A DNA stretch of 64,000 bases, taken from the NCBI GenBank assembly GCA_965216645.1, contig CBDCGJ010000053.1, forward strand, positions 135,476 through 199,475, given 5' to 3'. This stretch comes from CBDCGJ01 sp965216645. GTDB lineage: Bacteria; Pseudomonadota; Alphaproteobacteria; GCA-2731375. The notes beneath the pieces were generated by a model, which saw nothing but the letters and a program-made list of their open reading frames with translations, was not told the DNA's origin and made no database searches. Made by a program: the position numbers and the translations under genes. Shown here one piece after another: positions 7,534 through 18,617 of this stretch (position 1 is its first letter; every line of letters starts with the position of its first letter).

Positions 7534-8556
7534 ATGCGGTCCCGTCTTGCGTCAATTTGCTTCGGTTTCGTCCTGCTCTCCGGCATGGCGACGGCATCGT
7601 TCGGTACAATGCCGGCCAAGGCACAGGACAGTACCTATTTCCGTATCGCGACCGGATCGCCGGCCGGCACCTATTTCCCGGTCGGCACCATCATCGCCAA
7701 CGGCCTGTCCAATCCTCGGGGCACTGAATTCTGTGACGATCCTAAGGTCTGCGGCGTACCCGGCCTGCTCGCCGTGGCGGTGACGACGGAAGGTTCCGTG
7801 GACAATGTCAGCCAGATCATCGCCGGCAGTGTCGAATCCGGTTTCAGTCAAACCGACGTCGCCTTTGCCGCCTATTATGGCCGCGGTCGCTTCAAGGAGC
7901 GGGGACCGTCGCCGAACTTGCGGGTGATCGCCCGGCTATATACCGAGGCACTGCATATCGTCACCCGGCAGGAGAAAGGCATCGTCGACTTGGCCAAGCT
8001 AAGGGGCCGGCGTGTTTCGCTTGGTCTACCGAACTCTGGCACGGCCGTCGATGCGTTGCTTCTGCTGGAACGCGGCGGGATCGCGGTCGAGGACATGCAA
8101 GTTGCCTATCTCAGTACCGGCAAGGCCGCGGATGCCTTGAAACAGGACAAGCTGGATGCCTTCTTCACGGTGACCGGAGCGCCGGCGCGGGCGATTTCCA
8201 CGTTGACCGACGATCTCTATGTCGCGCTGGTGCCGATCGATACCTCGATCATCGATAAATGGGTGCTCGACTACCCTTATTACACCAAGGCGGTGATCCC
8301 GGCAGAAACCTATGCCGGCGTGCCGGAAATCGAAACCTTGGGCGTCAACGCGCTCTGGCTCGCCTCGGCGGACGTGGATGACAACCTCGTCTACAAAATC
8401 ACCCGAGCTTTCTGGAACGAGAATACCCGCAAGCTGCTGGATAACGGCCATCCCAAAGGCAAGATGATCACCCTGGAAGGCGCCGTCTCCGATATACCCT
8501 TGCCGATGCATGACGGGGCCACGCGCTATTACAAAGAAATCGGCCTGATCAACTGA
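7534..8556 (+). CDS. TAXI-family TRAP transporter solute-binding protein
   Basis: 340 residues. An N-terminal signal peptide ending near PAKAQD is followed by the TAXI-family start YFRIATGSPAGTYFPVGTIIANGLS. Further motifs are GSVESGFSQTDVAFAAYYG and LRGRRVSLGLPNSGTAVDA. It should bind an unknown organic solute in the periplasm for a TRAP secondary transporter. No TRAP membrane subunit is encoded nearby, so the partner must be elsewhere or this is an orphan. The 3' end overlaps the convergent GST gene by eight bases. Confidence 0.9.
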   Translation: MRSRLASICFGFVLLSGMATASFGTMPAKAQDSTYFRIATGSPAGTYFPVGTIIANGLSNPRGTEFCDDPKVCGVPGLLAVAVTTEGSVDNVSQIIAGSVESGFSQTDVAFAAYYGRGRFKERGPSPNLRVIARLYTEALHIVTRQEKGIVDLAKLRGRRVSLGLPNSGTAVDALLLLERGGIAVEDMQVAYLSTGKAADALKQDKLDAFFTVTGAPARAISTLTDDLYVALVPIDTSIIDKWVLDYPYYTKAVIPAETYAGVPEIETLGVNALWLASADVDDNLVYKITRAFWNENTRKLLDNGHPKGKMITLEGAVSDIPLPMHDGATRYYKEIGLIN

Positions 8557-9196
8557 TCCGTTGCGCCGCGACTTCTCGTTCGGCGCCGGCTCTCCATGAC
8601 AAGGCGGCGGGCAACGTCATCAATGTCTCGGCATAGGTTTTTACTATCTCCGATCCACCAATATTGTAGGTTTTGAACCGGGACGCGACAGGCAAATAGA
8701 ACGCGTCGACGGCGCAGAAATCGCCGAACAGAAACCGACCGCCGTCCGAGAATTCGTCATAGGTCGCCTGCCAGCGGTTCTGGATATGCGCAATATCCCG
8801 CGCCAACTCCTCCGATGGCTTGACCGGATCGTAGACGGCACAAAATTCCATCGACAGATCCCCGCGCAAGGTCGCGTATCCGGCATGCATTTCCGCCGCC
8901 AAGGATCGCGCCCGGGCCCGCGCGTTGGGATCGGCCGGCCAAACCCCTTTGTCCGGATGTCGGTCATGCAGAAACTCGACGATCGCCAAACTGTCCCAAA
9001 TCGCAAACTCGCCCGCCAATAGGATCGGCACGGTTTCGTTCGGGGCCCAGGCCAAAATGTTTTCGGTCGTGTCGGGCTGATCCAATCGGATATTGATCTC
9101 CTCAAACGGAATGCCGAGCTGCGTCATCAGCGCCCAGGGCCGCAATGACCAGGACGATAGGTTTTTGTCGCCGATCACCAATCGATAACCTGTCAT
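8549..9196 (-). CDS. Glutathione S-transferase family protein
   Basis: 215 residues. The N-terminal thioredoxin-like domain starts YRLVIGDKNLSSWSLRPWALMTQLGI, where the serine pair is the usual glutathione-activating position. It continues with ETVPILLAGEFAIWDSLAIVEFLHD, containing the cis-proline and the glutathione-binding D-S. The helical C-terminal domain has FLFGDFCAVDAFYLPVASRF. The opening resembles maleylacetoacetate-isomerase-like/YfcF-type GSTs, but no substrate can be named. It is a monocistronic gene convergent with the TAXI protein and divergent from the aminopeptidase. Confidence 0.88.
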   Translation of the reverse strand: MTGYRLVIGDKNLSSWSLRPWALMTQLGIPFEEINIRLDQPDTTENILAWAPNETVPILLAGEFAIWDSLAIVEFLHDRHPDKGVWPADPNARARARSLAAEMHAGYATLRGDLSMEFCAVYDPVKPSEELARDIAHIQNRWQATYDEFSDGGRFLFGDFCAVDAFYLPVASRFKTYNIGGSEIVKTYAETLMTLPAALSWRAGAEREVAAQRIS

Positions 9197-9291
9197 CGCT
9201 CAAGACCCACCTTGTTTGCGCCGTCCGCCTGTGGTTTGTTGGCGTCACCCCTTGCCGACGGATTTCCACTCAGACATAGACGAGGCACAGC

Positions 9292-10671
9292 GTGATTCCG
9301 AGTATTATTTCGGCCGACGATACGGCAGCCGCGCCGATTTGGCCGGTGACCGCCAACGATTACGACAGCTGGTTGGCCGAGCAATCCGCGACTGCCCAGG
9401 CTTGGTTGCAACGCCATGATTTCAAGCCGAAGGCCGGACGTTATGCCACGTTACCGGACGCTGACGGGAGTATCGCCGGCGTCGTGTTGGGACTGGGGGA
9501 CGAGCCGAATTTGTGGGCCTATGGCGACCTGTCGAGAAAGCTGCCCGCCGGGCATTACCGGATCGCCCGCGACCTAACCGACGATGAGGCGACTGGCGCC
9601 GTCGTTGCCTGGGCCCTCGGCAGCTATCGGTTCGACCGCTATAAAGGCGACGATGGGGCCGAATTGGCCGAATTGGCGCCACCCGCGAACGCCGACCTGG
9701 ATTACGCTACGGCCGCGGTTTCCGGTTGCTTTCTCGGCCGCGACTTGATCAACACGCCGGCGGCCGATATGGGGCCGGCCGAATTGGCCGAAGCGGCGAT
9801 AAATCTGGCGGACCGCCATGGCGGCCAATGTCACGTGCTGGTCGGCGACGAATTGTTGATGGAACAATATCCGGCGATACACGCGGTCGGCCGGGCCAGC
9901 ATCAACTATCCGCGTCTGATCGATCTCACCTGGGGCGATCTGGAAGCGCCAAAGATCACCCTGGTCGGCAAAGGCGTCTGTTTCGATACCGGCGGTCTCG
10001 ACCTGAAACCGTCGGCGGCGATGCTGAAAATGAAGAAGGATATGGGCGGGGCGGCCACAGTTTTGGGTCTTGCCGCGATGATCATGGCCACCAATTTGCC
10101 GGTACGTTTGCGGGTCTTGATTCCGGCGGTCGAGAATTCGGTGTCGGGCAACGCCTACCGGCCAGGCGATATTCTGCAAACCCGCAAGGGCATTACCGTC
10201 GAGGTCGGCAATACGGATGCGGAGGGCCGCATCGTGCTCTGCGACGCCTTGGCGGAGGCGGATCACGAGAAGCCCGCGCTGCTGCTCGACTTCGCTACCT
10301 TGACCGGGGCCGCGCGCGTCGCGCTCGGCACCGATCTTCCCGCGCTCTTTACCAATGACAGCGATCTCGCCGCCGATTTCGACCGCGCGGGCGAAGTCTG
10401 CCACGATCCGCTTTGGCGTCTGCCGCTTCACGCGCCGTACCGCGAGTTGCTCGACAGCAAGGTCGCCGACATCAACAATGTCTCAAGCGGCGGTTTCGGC
10501 GGCGCCATCACCGCCGCGCTCTATCTCAAGGAGTTCGTGACGGAGACGACCGCCTGGGCCCATGTCGACACCTATGGCTGGACCGACAAGGCAAAGCCCG
10601 GCCGGCCGAGCGGCGGCGAGCCGCTGGGGCTGCGGACGGCTTATGCGGTCATCAAGCAACGCCTTACCTAA
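9292..10671 (+). CDS. M17 leucyl aminopeptidase family protein
   Basis: 459 residues. The catalytic domain has the M17 metal ligands in LVGKGVCFDTGGLDLK (K227 and D232) and the diagnostic NTDAEGR (residues 307-313). It continues with LLDFATLTGAARVALG and a C-terminal SGGFGGAITAALYLKEFV segment. M17 enzymes remove N-terminal residues from peptides, using two metal ions. The start is a GTG at 9292. It precedes a MarR-type regulator and an NlpC/P60 hydrolase on the same strand, a layout that fits peptide or cell-wall-peptide turnover. Confidence 0.93.
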   Translation: MIPSIISADDTAAAPIWPVTANDYDSWLAEQSATAQAWLQRHDFKPKAGRYATLPDADGSIAGVVLGLGDEPNLWAYGDLSRKLPAGHYRIARDLTDDEATGAVVAWALGSYRFDRYKGDDGAELAELAPPANADLDYATAAVSGCFLGRDLINTPAADMGPAELAEAAINLADRHGGQCHVLVGDELLMEQYPAIHAVGRASINYPRLIDLTWGDLEAPKITLVGKGVCFDTGGLDLKPSAAMLKMKKDMGGAATVLGLAAMIMATNLPVRLRVLIPAVENSVSGNAYRPGDILQTRKGITVEVGNTDAEGRIVLCDALAEADHEKPALLLDFATLTGAARVALGTDLPALFTNDSDLAADFDRAGEVCHDPLWRLPLHAPYRELLDSKVADINNVSSGGFGGAITAALYLKEFVTETTAWAHVDTYGWTDKAKPGRPSGGEPLGLRTAYAVIKQRLT

Positions 10672-10749
10672 AGCCCCGACTTGCAAATCGAGAAAATTCT
10701 TGTTCCACTGAGTTCGATTCGATAGCGGAACGAAAACCTCGAGAGTCTC

Positions 10750-11088
10750 GTGCAGCTCACGTCACTGCAAGCCCTCACGATATGGCGCCAAACTTTATGC
10801 ACCAGCGTGCGAGACGATGGTCCGGACCTGTCGGCCCGGCAAATGGCCGTGATGTTGACGGTCTATCTGGCCCAGGAGCCGCAGACCGTGCGCGGCTTGG
10901 CCAGCGAATTGGCGATTTCCAAACCGGCGGTGGTGCGGGCGCTGGATCGGCTTGGTCGGCTTGACTTTATCCGCCGCCGCCGCGACGAACGGGACCGGCG
11001 CAATATTCTGGTACAGCGCACGGTAAAAGGTTCGATATTTCTCTCGGAGTTCGCCGATATGGTCGTCAAAGCGGTGGAAGAGGCGTGA
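10750..11088 (+). CDS. MarR-type winged-helix transcriptional regulator
   Basis: 112 residues. The winged helix is clear: LSARQMAVMLTVYL, then LASELAISKPAVVRALDRLGRLDFIRRR and the wing RDERDRRNILVQRT. It is short for MarR, with minimal N- and C-terminal dimerisation helices. The start is a GTG. Its stop codon overlaps the next start (GTGA), so it is translationally coupled to the NlpC/P60 gene. A role in controlling that gene and itself is inferred from position only. Confidence 0.83.
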   Translation: MQLTSLQALTIWRQTLCTSVRDDGPDLSARQMAVMLTVYLAQEPQTVRGLASELAISKPAVVRALDRLGRLDFIRRRRDERDRRNILVQRTVKGSIFLSEFADMVVKAVEEA

Positions 11089-11954
11089 GCGAGCGCTTCG
11101 ATTCCCGAATCACGGCGGCGCGGCCGGACGTCGCCGACTGGTCCTTGCGCGGGCGGGTGCAGGCCCGGCGCTATGTTCATCCGACACCCTATCGGGTCGT
11201 GCGCGACGGCGCCCCGTTGGTCTTCAACGCAAGCCTACGCGCACGCCAGGAAAGTCAGTTGCTTTACGGCGAGACATTCAATGTTTACGAACGCCAAGGA
11301 GACTGGTGCTGGGGTCAAAACACAACGGATGGCTATGTCGGCTTCGTCCTGCGCAACCATCTCTCGCGCAACACCGAAACGCCGAACCACCGGGTGCGGA
11401 CACTGAGTACCTTCTGCTATCCGCGCCCGGACATTAAAGCCCCCGTCGACCGAACCATCAGCATCGGAAGTCTGGTGACCGTGTCCGATCAAGACGGTGA
11501 CTTCCTCCGGATCGAAGGCGGCGATTGGGTCTATGCCAAACATCTTACCGCGCTTGAGGAGCCGGTAGAGGACTATATCGCCACCGCACTCACGCTTCTT
11601 GGCGTGCCGTATCTTTGGGGCGGTCGATCGTCCCGCGGAGTCGATTGTTCGGCTCTTGTACAGATCGCCCTGACCTGCGCCGGCATAGACGCGCCTCGCG
11701 ATTCGGATTTGCAGGAAATCGAATTGGGCGAAGCGGTGCCGCAGGACGGCGATGTCAGCGATGTACGCGAGGGCGATTTGATCTTCTTTCCAGGCCATGT
11801 CGGCTTCGTCATCGACAATTGGCGTTTCCTCCATGCCAACGCCCATGACATGCAGGTCAGTATCCACGGTCTCTCGGAAGTCCTCGACCGTGCACGCAAA
11901 TCCAACGCACCGCCGAGCAGTGTGCGTCGGCTCAACCAAGCGATCTTTCAATAG
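11085..11954 (+). CDS. NlpC/P60 family peptidase with SH3-like domains
   Basis: 289 residues. The N-terminal half has bacterial SH3-like segments (ETFNVYERQGDWCWGQ with DGYVGFV; GDFLRIEGGDWVYAKHL). The C-terminal NlpC/P60 domain has the catalytic cysteine in RGVDCSALVQ (C188), the histidine in FPGHVGFVI (H238) and a third polar residue near HANAH. This resembles gamma-D-glutamyl-L-diamino-acid endopeptidases that process cell-wall peptides. No signal peptide is visible, so it may act on recycled peptides in the cytoplasm together with the nearby M17 aminopeptidase. It starts with GTG inside the marR stop and ends overlapping the convergent ghrA-like gene. Confidence 0.9.
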   Translation: MSERFDSRITAARPDVADWSLRGRVQARRYVHPTPYRVVRDGAPLVFNASLRARQESQLLYGETFNVYERQGDWCWGQNTTDGYVGFVLRNHLSRNTETPNHRVRTLSTFCYPRPDIKAPVDRTISIGSLVTVSDQDGDFLRIEGGDWVYAKHLTALEEPVEDYIATALTLLGVPYLWGGRSSRGVDCSALVQIALTCAGIDAPRDSDLQEIELGEAVPQDGDVSDVREGDLIFFPGHVGFVIDNWRFLHANAHDMQVSIHGLSEVLDRARKSNAPPSSVRRLNQAIFQ

Positions 11955-12880
11955 CCGGCTTTTGGCGTCACCAGGGTCGGCAAAGGCTCGCCGGCCTCGA
12001 AACGACGTAGATTGGCCACCACTTCGACGGCCCCATCTTTCGGATCGGTTTCGGCGGCGATGTGGGGCGTGGCGATCACCTTGGGATGGTGCCAATAGGG
12101 ATGATCGGCCGGCAATGGCTCCTCATTGAACACGTCCAGAACGGCGCCGGCGATCTCACCCGTATCAAGAGCGGCCAACAAATCGTCGTCGACCACATGG
12201 GCACCACGGCCGATATTGATCAGCACCGCATCCTTGCGCATGGCGCGGAGGAAATCCTCGTCGACCAGGCCTCGGGTTTCGTCGGTCAGTGGCAAGATGC
12301 AAACGACATAACGGCAGGTCGCCAAAAGCTTGGTCAGACCGTCGGCTCCGGCGTGGCAGGTGACCCCCGGTAGTTCCTTCCTGCTCCGGCTCCAGCCATG
12401 GACGGGGAAGCCAAGCGTCGCAAACTTAGCCGCCACGTCGCGCCCGATCTCGCCGAGACCAAGGATACCGACCGGCGTCTCCGGCGTCATGTCGGGCCAA
12501 TGGCGGGTCCAGTCGCCGCGCCCCTGTTGGGCGCCATAGTGCGGCATATCCCGGTGATGATGCAGAACGGCATAGAGCGCATACTCGCTCATCATATTGC
12601 GCAGGCAACGGTCGACCATGCGTACGATCGGCACGTGTGTCGGCAAATCGGGATCGAGAAACAGCGCGTCGACACCTGCCCCGACCGTATGGATGAGGCG
12701 CAGGTTCGGCAAGGAGGCGAGCAGGCCGTGCGGCGGCTGCCACACCAAGGCATAATCGATCTCCTCCATGGCGCCGATTTCGGGATAGACGCGGATCTCG
12801 AGCTCCGGCATTTCGGCCTCGAGGGCCGGCCGCCATTGCTCGATCGGGTCGATGTTGGAATAGAAAAGCAATCTGGGCAT
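11948..12880 (-). CDS. ghrA: Glyoxylate/hydroxypyruvate reductase A-like 2-hydroxyacid dehydrogenase
   Basis: 310 residues of the D-isomer-specific 2-hydroxyacid dehydrogenase family. The nucleotide-binding motif is GILGLGEIGRDVAAKFATLG. It continues with the catalytic-domain segments INIGRGAHVVDDDLLAALD and DVFNEEPLPADHPYWHHP. The trailing WHHPKVIATPHIAA resembles GhrA, where tryptophan and histidine sit at the active site. It should reduce glyoxylate and hydroxypyruvate with NAD(P)H in the cytoplasm. It lies 12 bases after the peptide-importer ATPase on the same strand, so it may be read from the end of that operon. Confidence 0.87.
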   Translation of the reverse strand: MPRLLFYSNIDPIEQWRPALEAEMPELEIRVYPEIGAMEEIDYALVWQPPHGLLASLPNLRLIHTVGAGVDALFLDPDLPTHVPIVRMVDRCLRNMMSEYALYAVLHHHRDMPHYGAQQGRGDWTRHWPDMTPETPVGILGLGEIGRDVAAKFATLGFPVHGWSRSRKELPGVTCHAGADGLTKLLATCRYVVCILPLTDETRGLVDEDFLRAMRKDAVLINIGRGAHVVDDDLLAALDTGEIAGAVLDVFNEEPLPADHPYWHHPKVIATPHIAAETDPKDGAVEVVANLRRFEAGEPLPTLVTPKAGY

Positions 12881-12892
12881 ATCGGTCAGGCC

Positions 12893-14517
<1,625 letters not shown>

Positions 14518-14521
<4 letters not shown>

Positions 14522-15582
14522 CCGCCCCCTCCCTCAACGCCGAGATTCTTGCGGGGATCGAAGGCATCGCGGACCCCTTCGAAAATGAAGATCAACAGGG
14601 TCAGCATGATCGACAGCACGGCGAAGGCGGTGATGCCGAGCCACGGCGCCTGCAGGTTGGACTTACCCTGCTGCAGCATCTCGCCGAGAGAGGGAGAGCC
14701 GGGCGGTAGGCCGAAGCCAAGGAAATCGAGCGCCGTCAGCGTCGTTATCGAGCCCGATAAGATGAAAGGCATGAAGGTCAAGGACGCGACCATGGCATTG
14801 GGTAAAACATGCTTGAACATGATCTTGGCATTGCTGACACCGAGGGCGCGGGCGGCGCGCACATAATCGAAGTTACGCGCCCGCAGGAACTCCGCCCGCA
14901 CCACGCCGACCAAGGCGGTCCAGCTGAACAGCAGCATGATGCCCAGCAACCACCAGAAATTCGGCTCGATCACACTGGCCAAAATAATCAGCATGTAGAG
15001 CATGGGCAGGCCGGACCAGATTTCGATGAAGCGCTGAAACAACAAGTCGGTCCAACCACCGAAATAGCCTTGAACGGCCCCGGCGGCGATCCCGACGATG
15101 GAACCAAGAATGGTCAGGATCAAGCCGAACAGCACCGATATGCGAAAGCCGTAAATCAATCGGGCGGACACGTCGCGGCCCTGATCGTCTGTGCCGAGCA
15201 GATTGTCCGCCGTCGGCGGCGACGGCGCCGGTTGCGGCAGCTCGTAATTGATGGTGCGGTAGCTATAGCGGATCGGCGGCCAGATCATATAGCCCTCGTC
15301 TTCGATCAAGCCGATGACGAAGGGATCGCGATAGGCCGCTTCGGTCTCGAAATCGCCCCCGAAGGTGGTTTCCGGATAGGTGACGAAGACCGGGTAATAG
15401 CTCTCCCCCTTGAATTGGACATAGAGCGGCTTGTCGTTGGCGATGAATTCGGCGAACAGCGTTACGACAAAAACGGCCAGGAAAATCCACAGCGACCAGA
15501 AGCCGCGCTTGTTGCCCCGGAAATTGCGCCAGCGGCGCCGGCCGATCGGCGTGACCTTGATGCCGAGGATCCGATCCGTCAT
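14518..15582 (-). CDS. yejE: Peptide ABC transporter permease (YejE-like)
   Basis: 354 residues. After a cytoplasmic N-terminus comes one transmembrane segment (GFWSLWIFLAVFVVTLFAEFI). A long periplasmic insert of the YejE type follows (YVQFKGESYYPVFVTYPETTFGGDFETEA region). The BPD permease domain then carries the EAA-like loop ARALGVSNAKIMFKHVLPNAM. It pairs with YejB to form the channel. The start is two bases from the yejB stop and the stop overlaps yejF, so the three are tightly coupled. Confidence 0.93.
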
Positions 15583-15584
15583 GG

Positions 15585-16706
15585 TCAGACCTCCCGCCGC
15601 TCGAAATCGATGCGCGGATCGATCGCCACATACATCAAATCGCCGATCAGATTCAGGATCAAGCCGATCAGGGTGAAGAAGTACAGGGTTCCCAAAACCA
15701 CCGGATAATCCCGGTTCAGCGCCGCCTCGAATCCCAGCAGGCCGAGACCGTCGAGGGAGAAGATCACCTCAATCAACAAACTGCCCGTGAACAGGATCGA
15801 AATGAAGGCGCTGGGGAAGCCGGCAATGACGATCAGCATGGCGTTGCGGAAGACATGGCCATAAAGCACGCCGCGCTGGCTCAAACCCTTCGAGCGGGCG
15901 GTCATCACGTAATGCTTGGACAATTCGTCGAGGAAGGAGTTCTTGGTCAGCATGGTCAAAGTGGCGAACCCGCCGACCGCCATGGACAGGACTGGCAGGA
16001 AGATATGCCAGAGATAGTCGCCGACTTTCTCCAACATGCCGAGCTGATCGAAATTGTCGGAGGTCAGGCCGCGTAGCGGAAAGACGTCGAAATAGCTGCC
16101 GCCGGCGAACAGCACGATCAGCAGGACCGCGAACAGAAAACTGGGGATTGCGTAGCCGACAATGATCACCGTCGAGGTCCAGAGATCGAAGCGGGTGCCG
16201 TCGCGTACCGCCTTGGCGATACCGAGCGGGATGCAGACCAGATAGCTGATCAACGTGGTCCAGAGGCCGAGCGAAATCGACACCGGTAGCTTGTCGATCA
16301 CCAGGTCGACGACATCCTGATCCCGGAAGAAGCTCTCGCCGAAATCGAAGCGGACATAATTCCACATCATGGCGAAGAAGCGTTCGTGCGCCGGCTTGTC
16401 GAGACCGAATTGGCGCTCCAGATCCTGGATCAATTCGGGATCGAGACCTTGCGCACCACGATATTTGCTGGTCACAGCCGATTGCTGACCGACCTGGCCG
16501 CTCTCGCTTTGGCCGCCGGCGCCGACTTCCGAACTGGTACCGCCGCCGACCCGGCTCGTCGCTTCGACCGCTGTCCCGGTCAGCTCGGCAATCACCTGTT
16601 CGATCGGACCGCCAGGCAGGAACTGCAAAACCACGAAGTTGATCAGCATGATCCCGAACAGGGTCGGTATGATCAGCGCCAGCCGGCGAACGATATAGGC
16701 CAGCAT
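15585..16706 (-). CDS. yejB: Peptide ABC transporter permease (YejB-like)
   Basis: 373 residues. The N-terminus MLAYIVRRLALIIPTLFGIMLINFVV is typical of DppB/OppB-type permeases. A glycine/serine/glutamine-rich stretch (about residues 50-75) follows, then the permease domain with the loop MTARSKGLSQRGVLYGHVFRNAML. Together with YejE it forms the inner-membrane pore of the importer. It is 39 bases downstream of the yejA-type gene and nearly abuts yejE, in the classical yejABEF order. Confidence 0.93.
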   Translation of the reverse strand: MLAYIVRRLALIIPTLFGIMLINFVVLQFLPGGPIEQVIAELTGTAVEATSRVGGGTSSEVGAGGQSESGQVGQQSAVTSKYRGAQGLDPELIQDLERQFGLDKPAHERFFAMMWNYVRFDFGESFFRDQDVVDLVIDKLPVSISLGLWTTLISYLVCIPLGIAKAVRDGTRFDLWTSTVIIVGYAIPSFLFAVLLIVLFAGGSYFDVFPLRGLTSDNFDQLGMLEKVGDYLWHIFLPVLSMAVGGFATLTMLTKNSFLDELSKHYVMTARSKGLSQRGVLYGHVFRNAMLIVIAGFPSAFISILFTGSLLIEVIFSLDGLGLLGFEAALNRDYPVVLGTLYFFTLIGLILNLIGDLMYVAIDPRIDFERREV

Positions 16707-16745
16707 CGCCCGTTACCCGCCGCCGCTCGGCTTCGCCGGCATCTG

Positions 16746-18593
16746 CTATTTGCCCCGCTTGGCCGCGAGCGCCGCCGCCTTGGCCTCGTCGAGCCACCAG
16801 AGGTCCCAGACGCCGCGGGCATAGGCCGGCTTCGTCGCCGGCCGGCCGAATTTATCCCAATAGGCGATATTGTGGCTGGCCTTATACCATTGCGGGACGA
16901 CGTAGTGGGACGACATCACAATTCGGTCCAGAGCGCGGGTCGCGTGCCGCAGCTCCGTGCGGGATTTGGCGGCAATGATGTTTTCGATCATCGCGTCCAC
17001 AGCCGGACTGGTGATGCCGGCATAGTTGCGGCCGCCGGGAATAGCCGCGGTCGTCGAATGATAGACATTCTTCAGGCCAACGCCCGGCGTCAAGGCGGAA
17101 CCCCAGCGGACGGTAATGATATCGAAATCGAAATCCTGCAGCCGACGCTGATACTGGGCCGGTTCGACCAGGCGGAACTTGGCCTCGATCCCCAAACGGC
17201 CGAGATTGCGGGCATAGGGGGCGACGATCCGCTCGAAGCCCTTGCCGAAAGACAGAAACTCGATGGTGAAGGGATTGCCGCTCGCGTCCACCAGCTTGCC
17301 GCCTTGATTGCGCCAGCCGGCCTCACGCAGCAACTTCGTGGCTGTGCGCAATGCCGGCCGGATATTACCTGATCCATCGGTTTTCGGCGGAATCAATGCC
17401 GGCCCAAAGGCGGCGTCGGGAATCTGTCCGCGGAAGGGCTCGAGCAATTTGATTTCCGCCGGATCGGGTTCCCCCGCCGCTTCCAGATCGGAGTTCTGGA
17501 AGGCGCTGTGAGTCCGTTTGTAGAGGCCGTGGAACAGGTTTTTGTTGGTCCACTCGAAATCGAACATCTGGGCGATCGCTTGGCGGGTCAGGATGTTTTT
17601 GAACTTGTCGCGCCGGGTGTTGAAGTGGAAGGCCTGGAAGCCCGCCGGCTGGCGATCCGGTAGCGTCTCTCGGATCACCAAGCCGTCGCGCACCGCCGGC
17701 TTATCGTATTGCGTCGCCCAGGAGCGGGAGGTGAACTCCTCCCGAAAATCGATCTGGCCGGCAAACAGCGCCTCCAACGCGATATCCCGGTCGCGGAAGT
17801 AGATGAACTTCACCCGGTCGAAATTGAAGCGGCCGCGATAGACCGGCAGCTCGGCGGCCCAATGGTCCTTCACCCGTTCGTAGGTGATACTGCGCCCGGC
17901 ATCGACCTGGCCGACTTTGTACGGCCCGCTTGACAGCGGCGGCGTTAGGCTGGTCTCGGTGAAGTCGTGGGTGTCGTAATAAGCTTTCGGCAAAATCGGC
18001 ATGCCCGCCGAGATTGCCGGCAGGTCGCGGGTTTCGACGCCGTCGGCGAAACGGAAACGCACGGTCAGCGGATCGATCACCTCGGCCTTTAGGATGTCCT
18101 TCAGGATCACCCGATAACTGGGATGGCCCTTGGTCCGCAAAATATCGAGGCTGAACGCGACGTCTTCCGCGCGGATCGGGCTGCCGTCATGGAACCGCGC
18201 TTGCGGACGGATCGTGTAAGTGATGGAGCGGCGGTCGTCCGCCAGTTCCGCGGTTGCCGCGATCAAGCCGTAATAGCTGTCCGGCTCATCCCGCGCCGGC
18301 ACCATCAAGCTTTCGAAAGTCATCAAACCGTAGGTGCCGGCGCCGGTGATGAACATGCCGCTGCCGATGGCGGTTCTGCCCTTCAAGATAAAGGGATTTA
18401 GGCTGTCGTAACTGCCGATATTCCAAAGCGTCAGGGTGCCGCCCTTGGGCGCGTCGGGATTGACGTAATCGAAATGGGTGAAATCGGCGGGATATTTCAG
18501 ACTGCCCAGAACGGCGAAACCATGCTTGCCGGCCGCAGCCGCAGAACCGGCCAGCAGACAGAACAAAAGAACAAGTATGCCGCGTCGAATCAT
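16746..18593 (-). CDS. yejA: Peptide ABC transporter substrate-binding protein (YejA-like), copy 1
   Basis: 615 residues. A signal peptide (LVLLFCLLAGSAAAAGKHG) precedes the SBP_bac_5 fold. The family opening AVLGSLKYPADFTHFDYVNPDAPKGG and the ending YWDKFGRPATKPAY are both present. It captures peptides in the periplasm for YejB/E/F. A second, divergent copy lies 24 bases upstream at 18618-20438. This copy shares the GC-rich codon use of the permease genes and is the likely native binding protein. Confidence 0.93.
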   Translation of the reverse strand: MIRRGILVLLFCLLAGSAAAAGKHGFAVLGSLKYPADFTHFDYVNPDAPKGGTLTLWNIGSYDSLNPFILKGRTAIGSGMFITGAGTYGLMTFESLMVPARDEPDSYYGLIAATAELADDRRSITYTIRPQARFHDGSPIRAEDVAFSLDILRTKGHPSYRVILKDILKAEVIDPLTVRFRFADGVETRDLPAISAGMPILPKAYYDTHDFTETSLTPPLSSGPYKVGQVDAGRSITYERVKDHWAAELPVYRGRFNFDRVKFIYFRDRDIALEALFAGQIDFREEFTSRSWATQYDKPAVRDGLVIRETLPDRQPAGFQAFHFNTRRDKFKNILTRQAIAQMFDFEWTNKNLFHGLYKRTHSAFQNSDLEAAGEPDPAEIKLLEPFRGQIPDAAFGPALIPPKTDGSGNIRPALRTATKLLREAGWRNQGGKLVDASGNPFTIEFLSFGKGFERIVAPYARNLGRLGIEAKFRLVEPAQYQRRLQDFDFDIITVRWGSALTPGVGLKNVYHSTTAAIPGGRNYAGITSPAVDAMIENIIAAKSRTELRHATRALDRIVMSSHYVVPQWYKASHNIAYWDKFGRPATKPAYARGVWDLWWLDEAKAAALAAKRGK

Positions 18594-18617
18594 GGCCGAC
18601 AGTCTATCAGTTTTCTC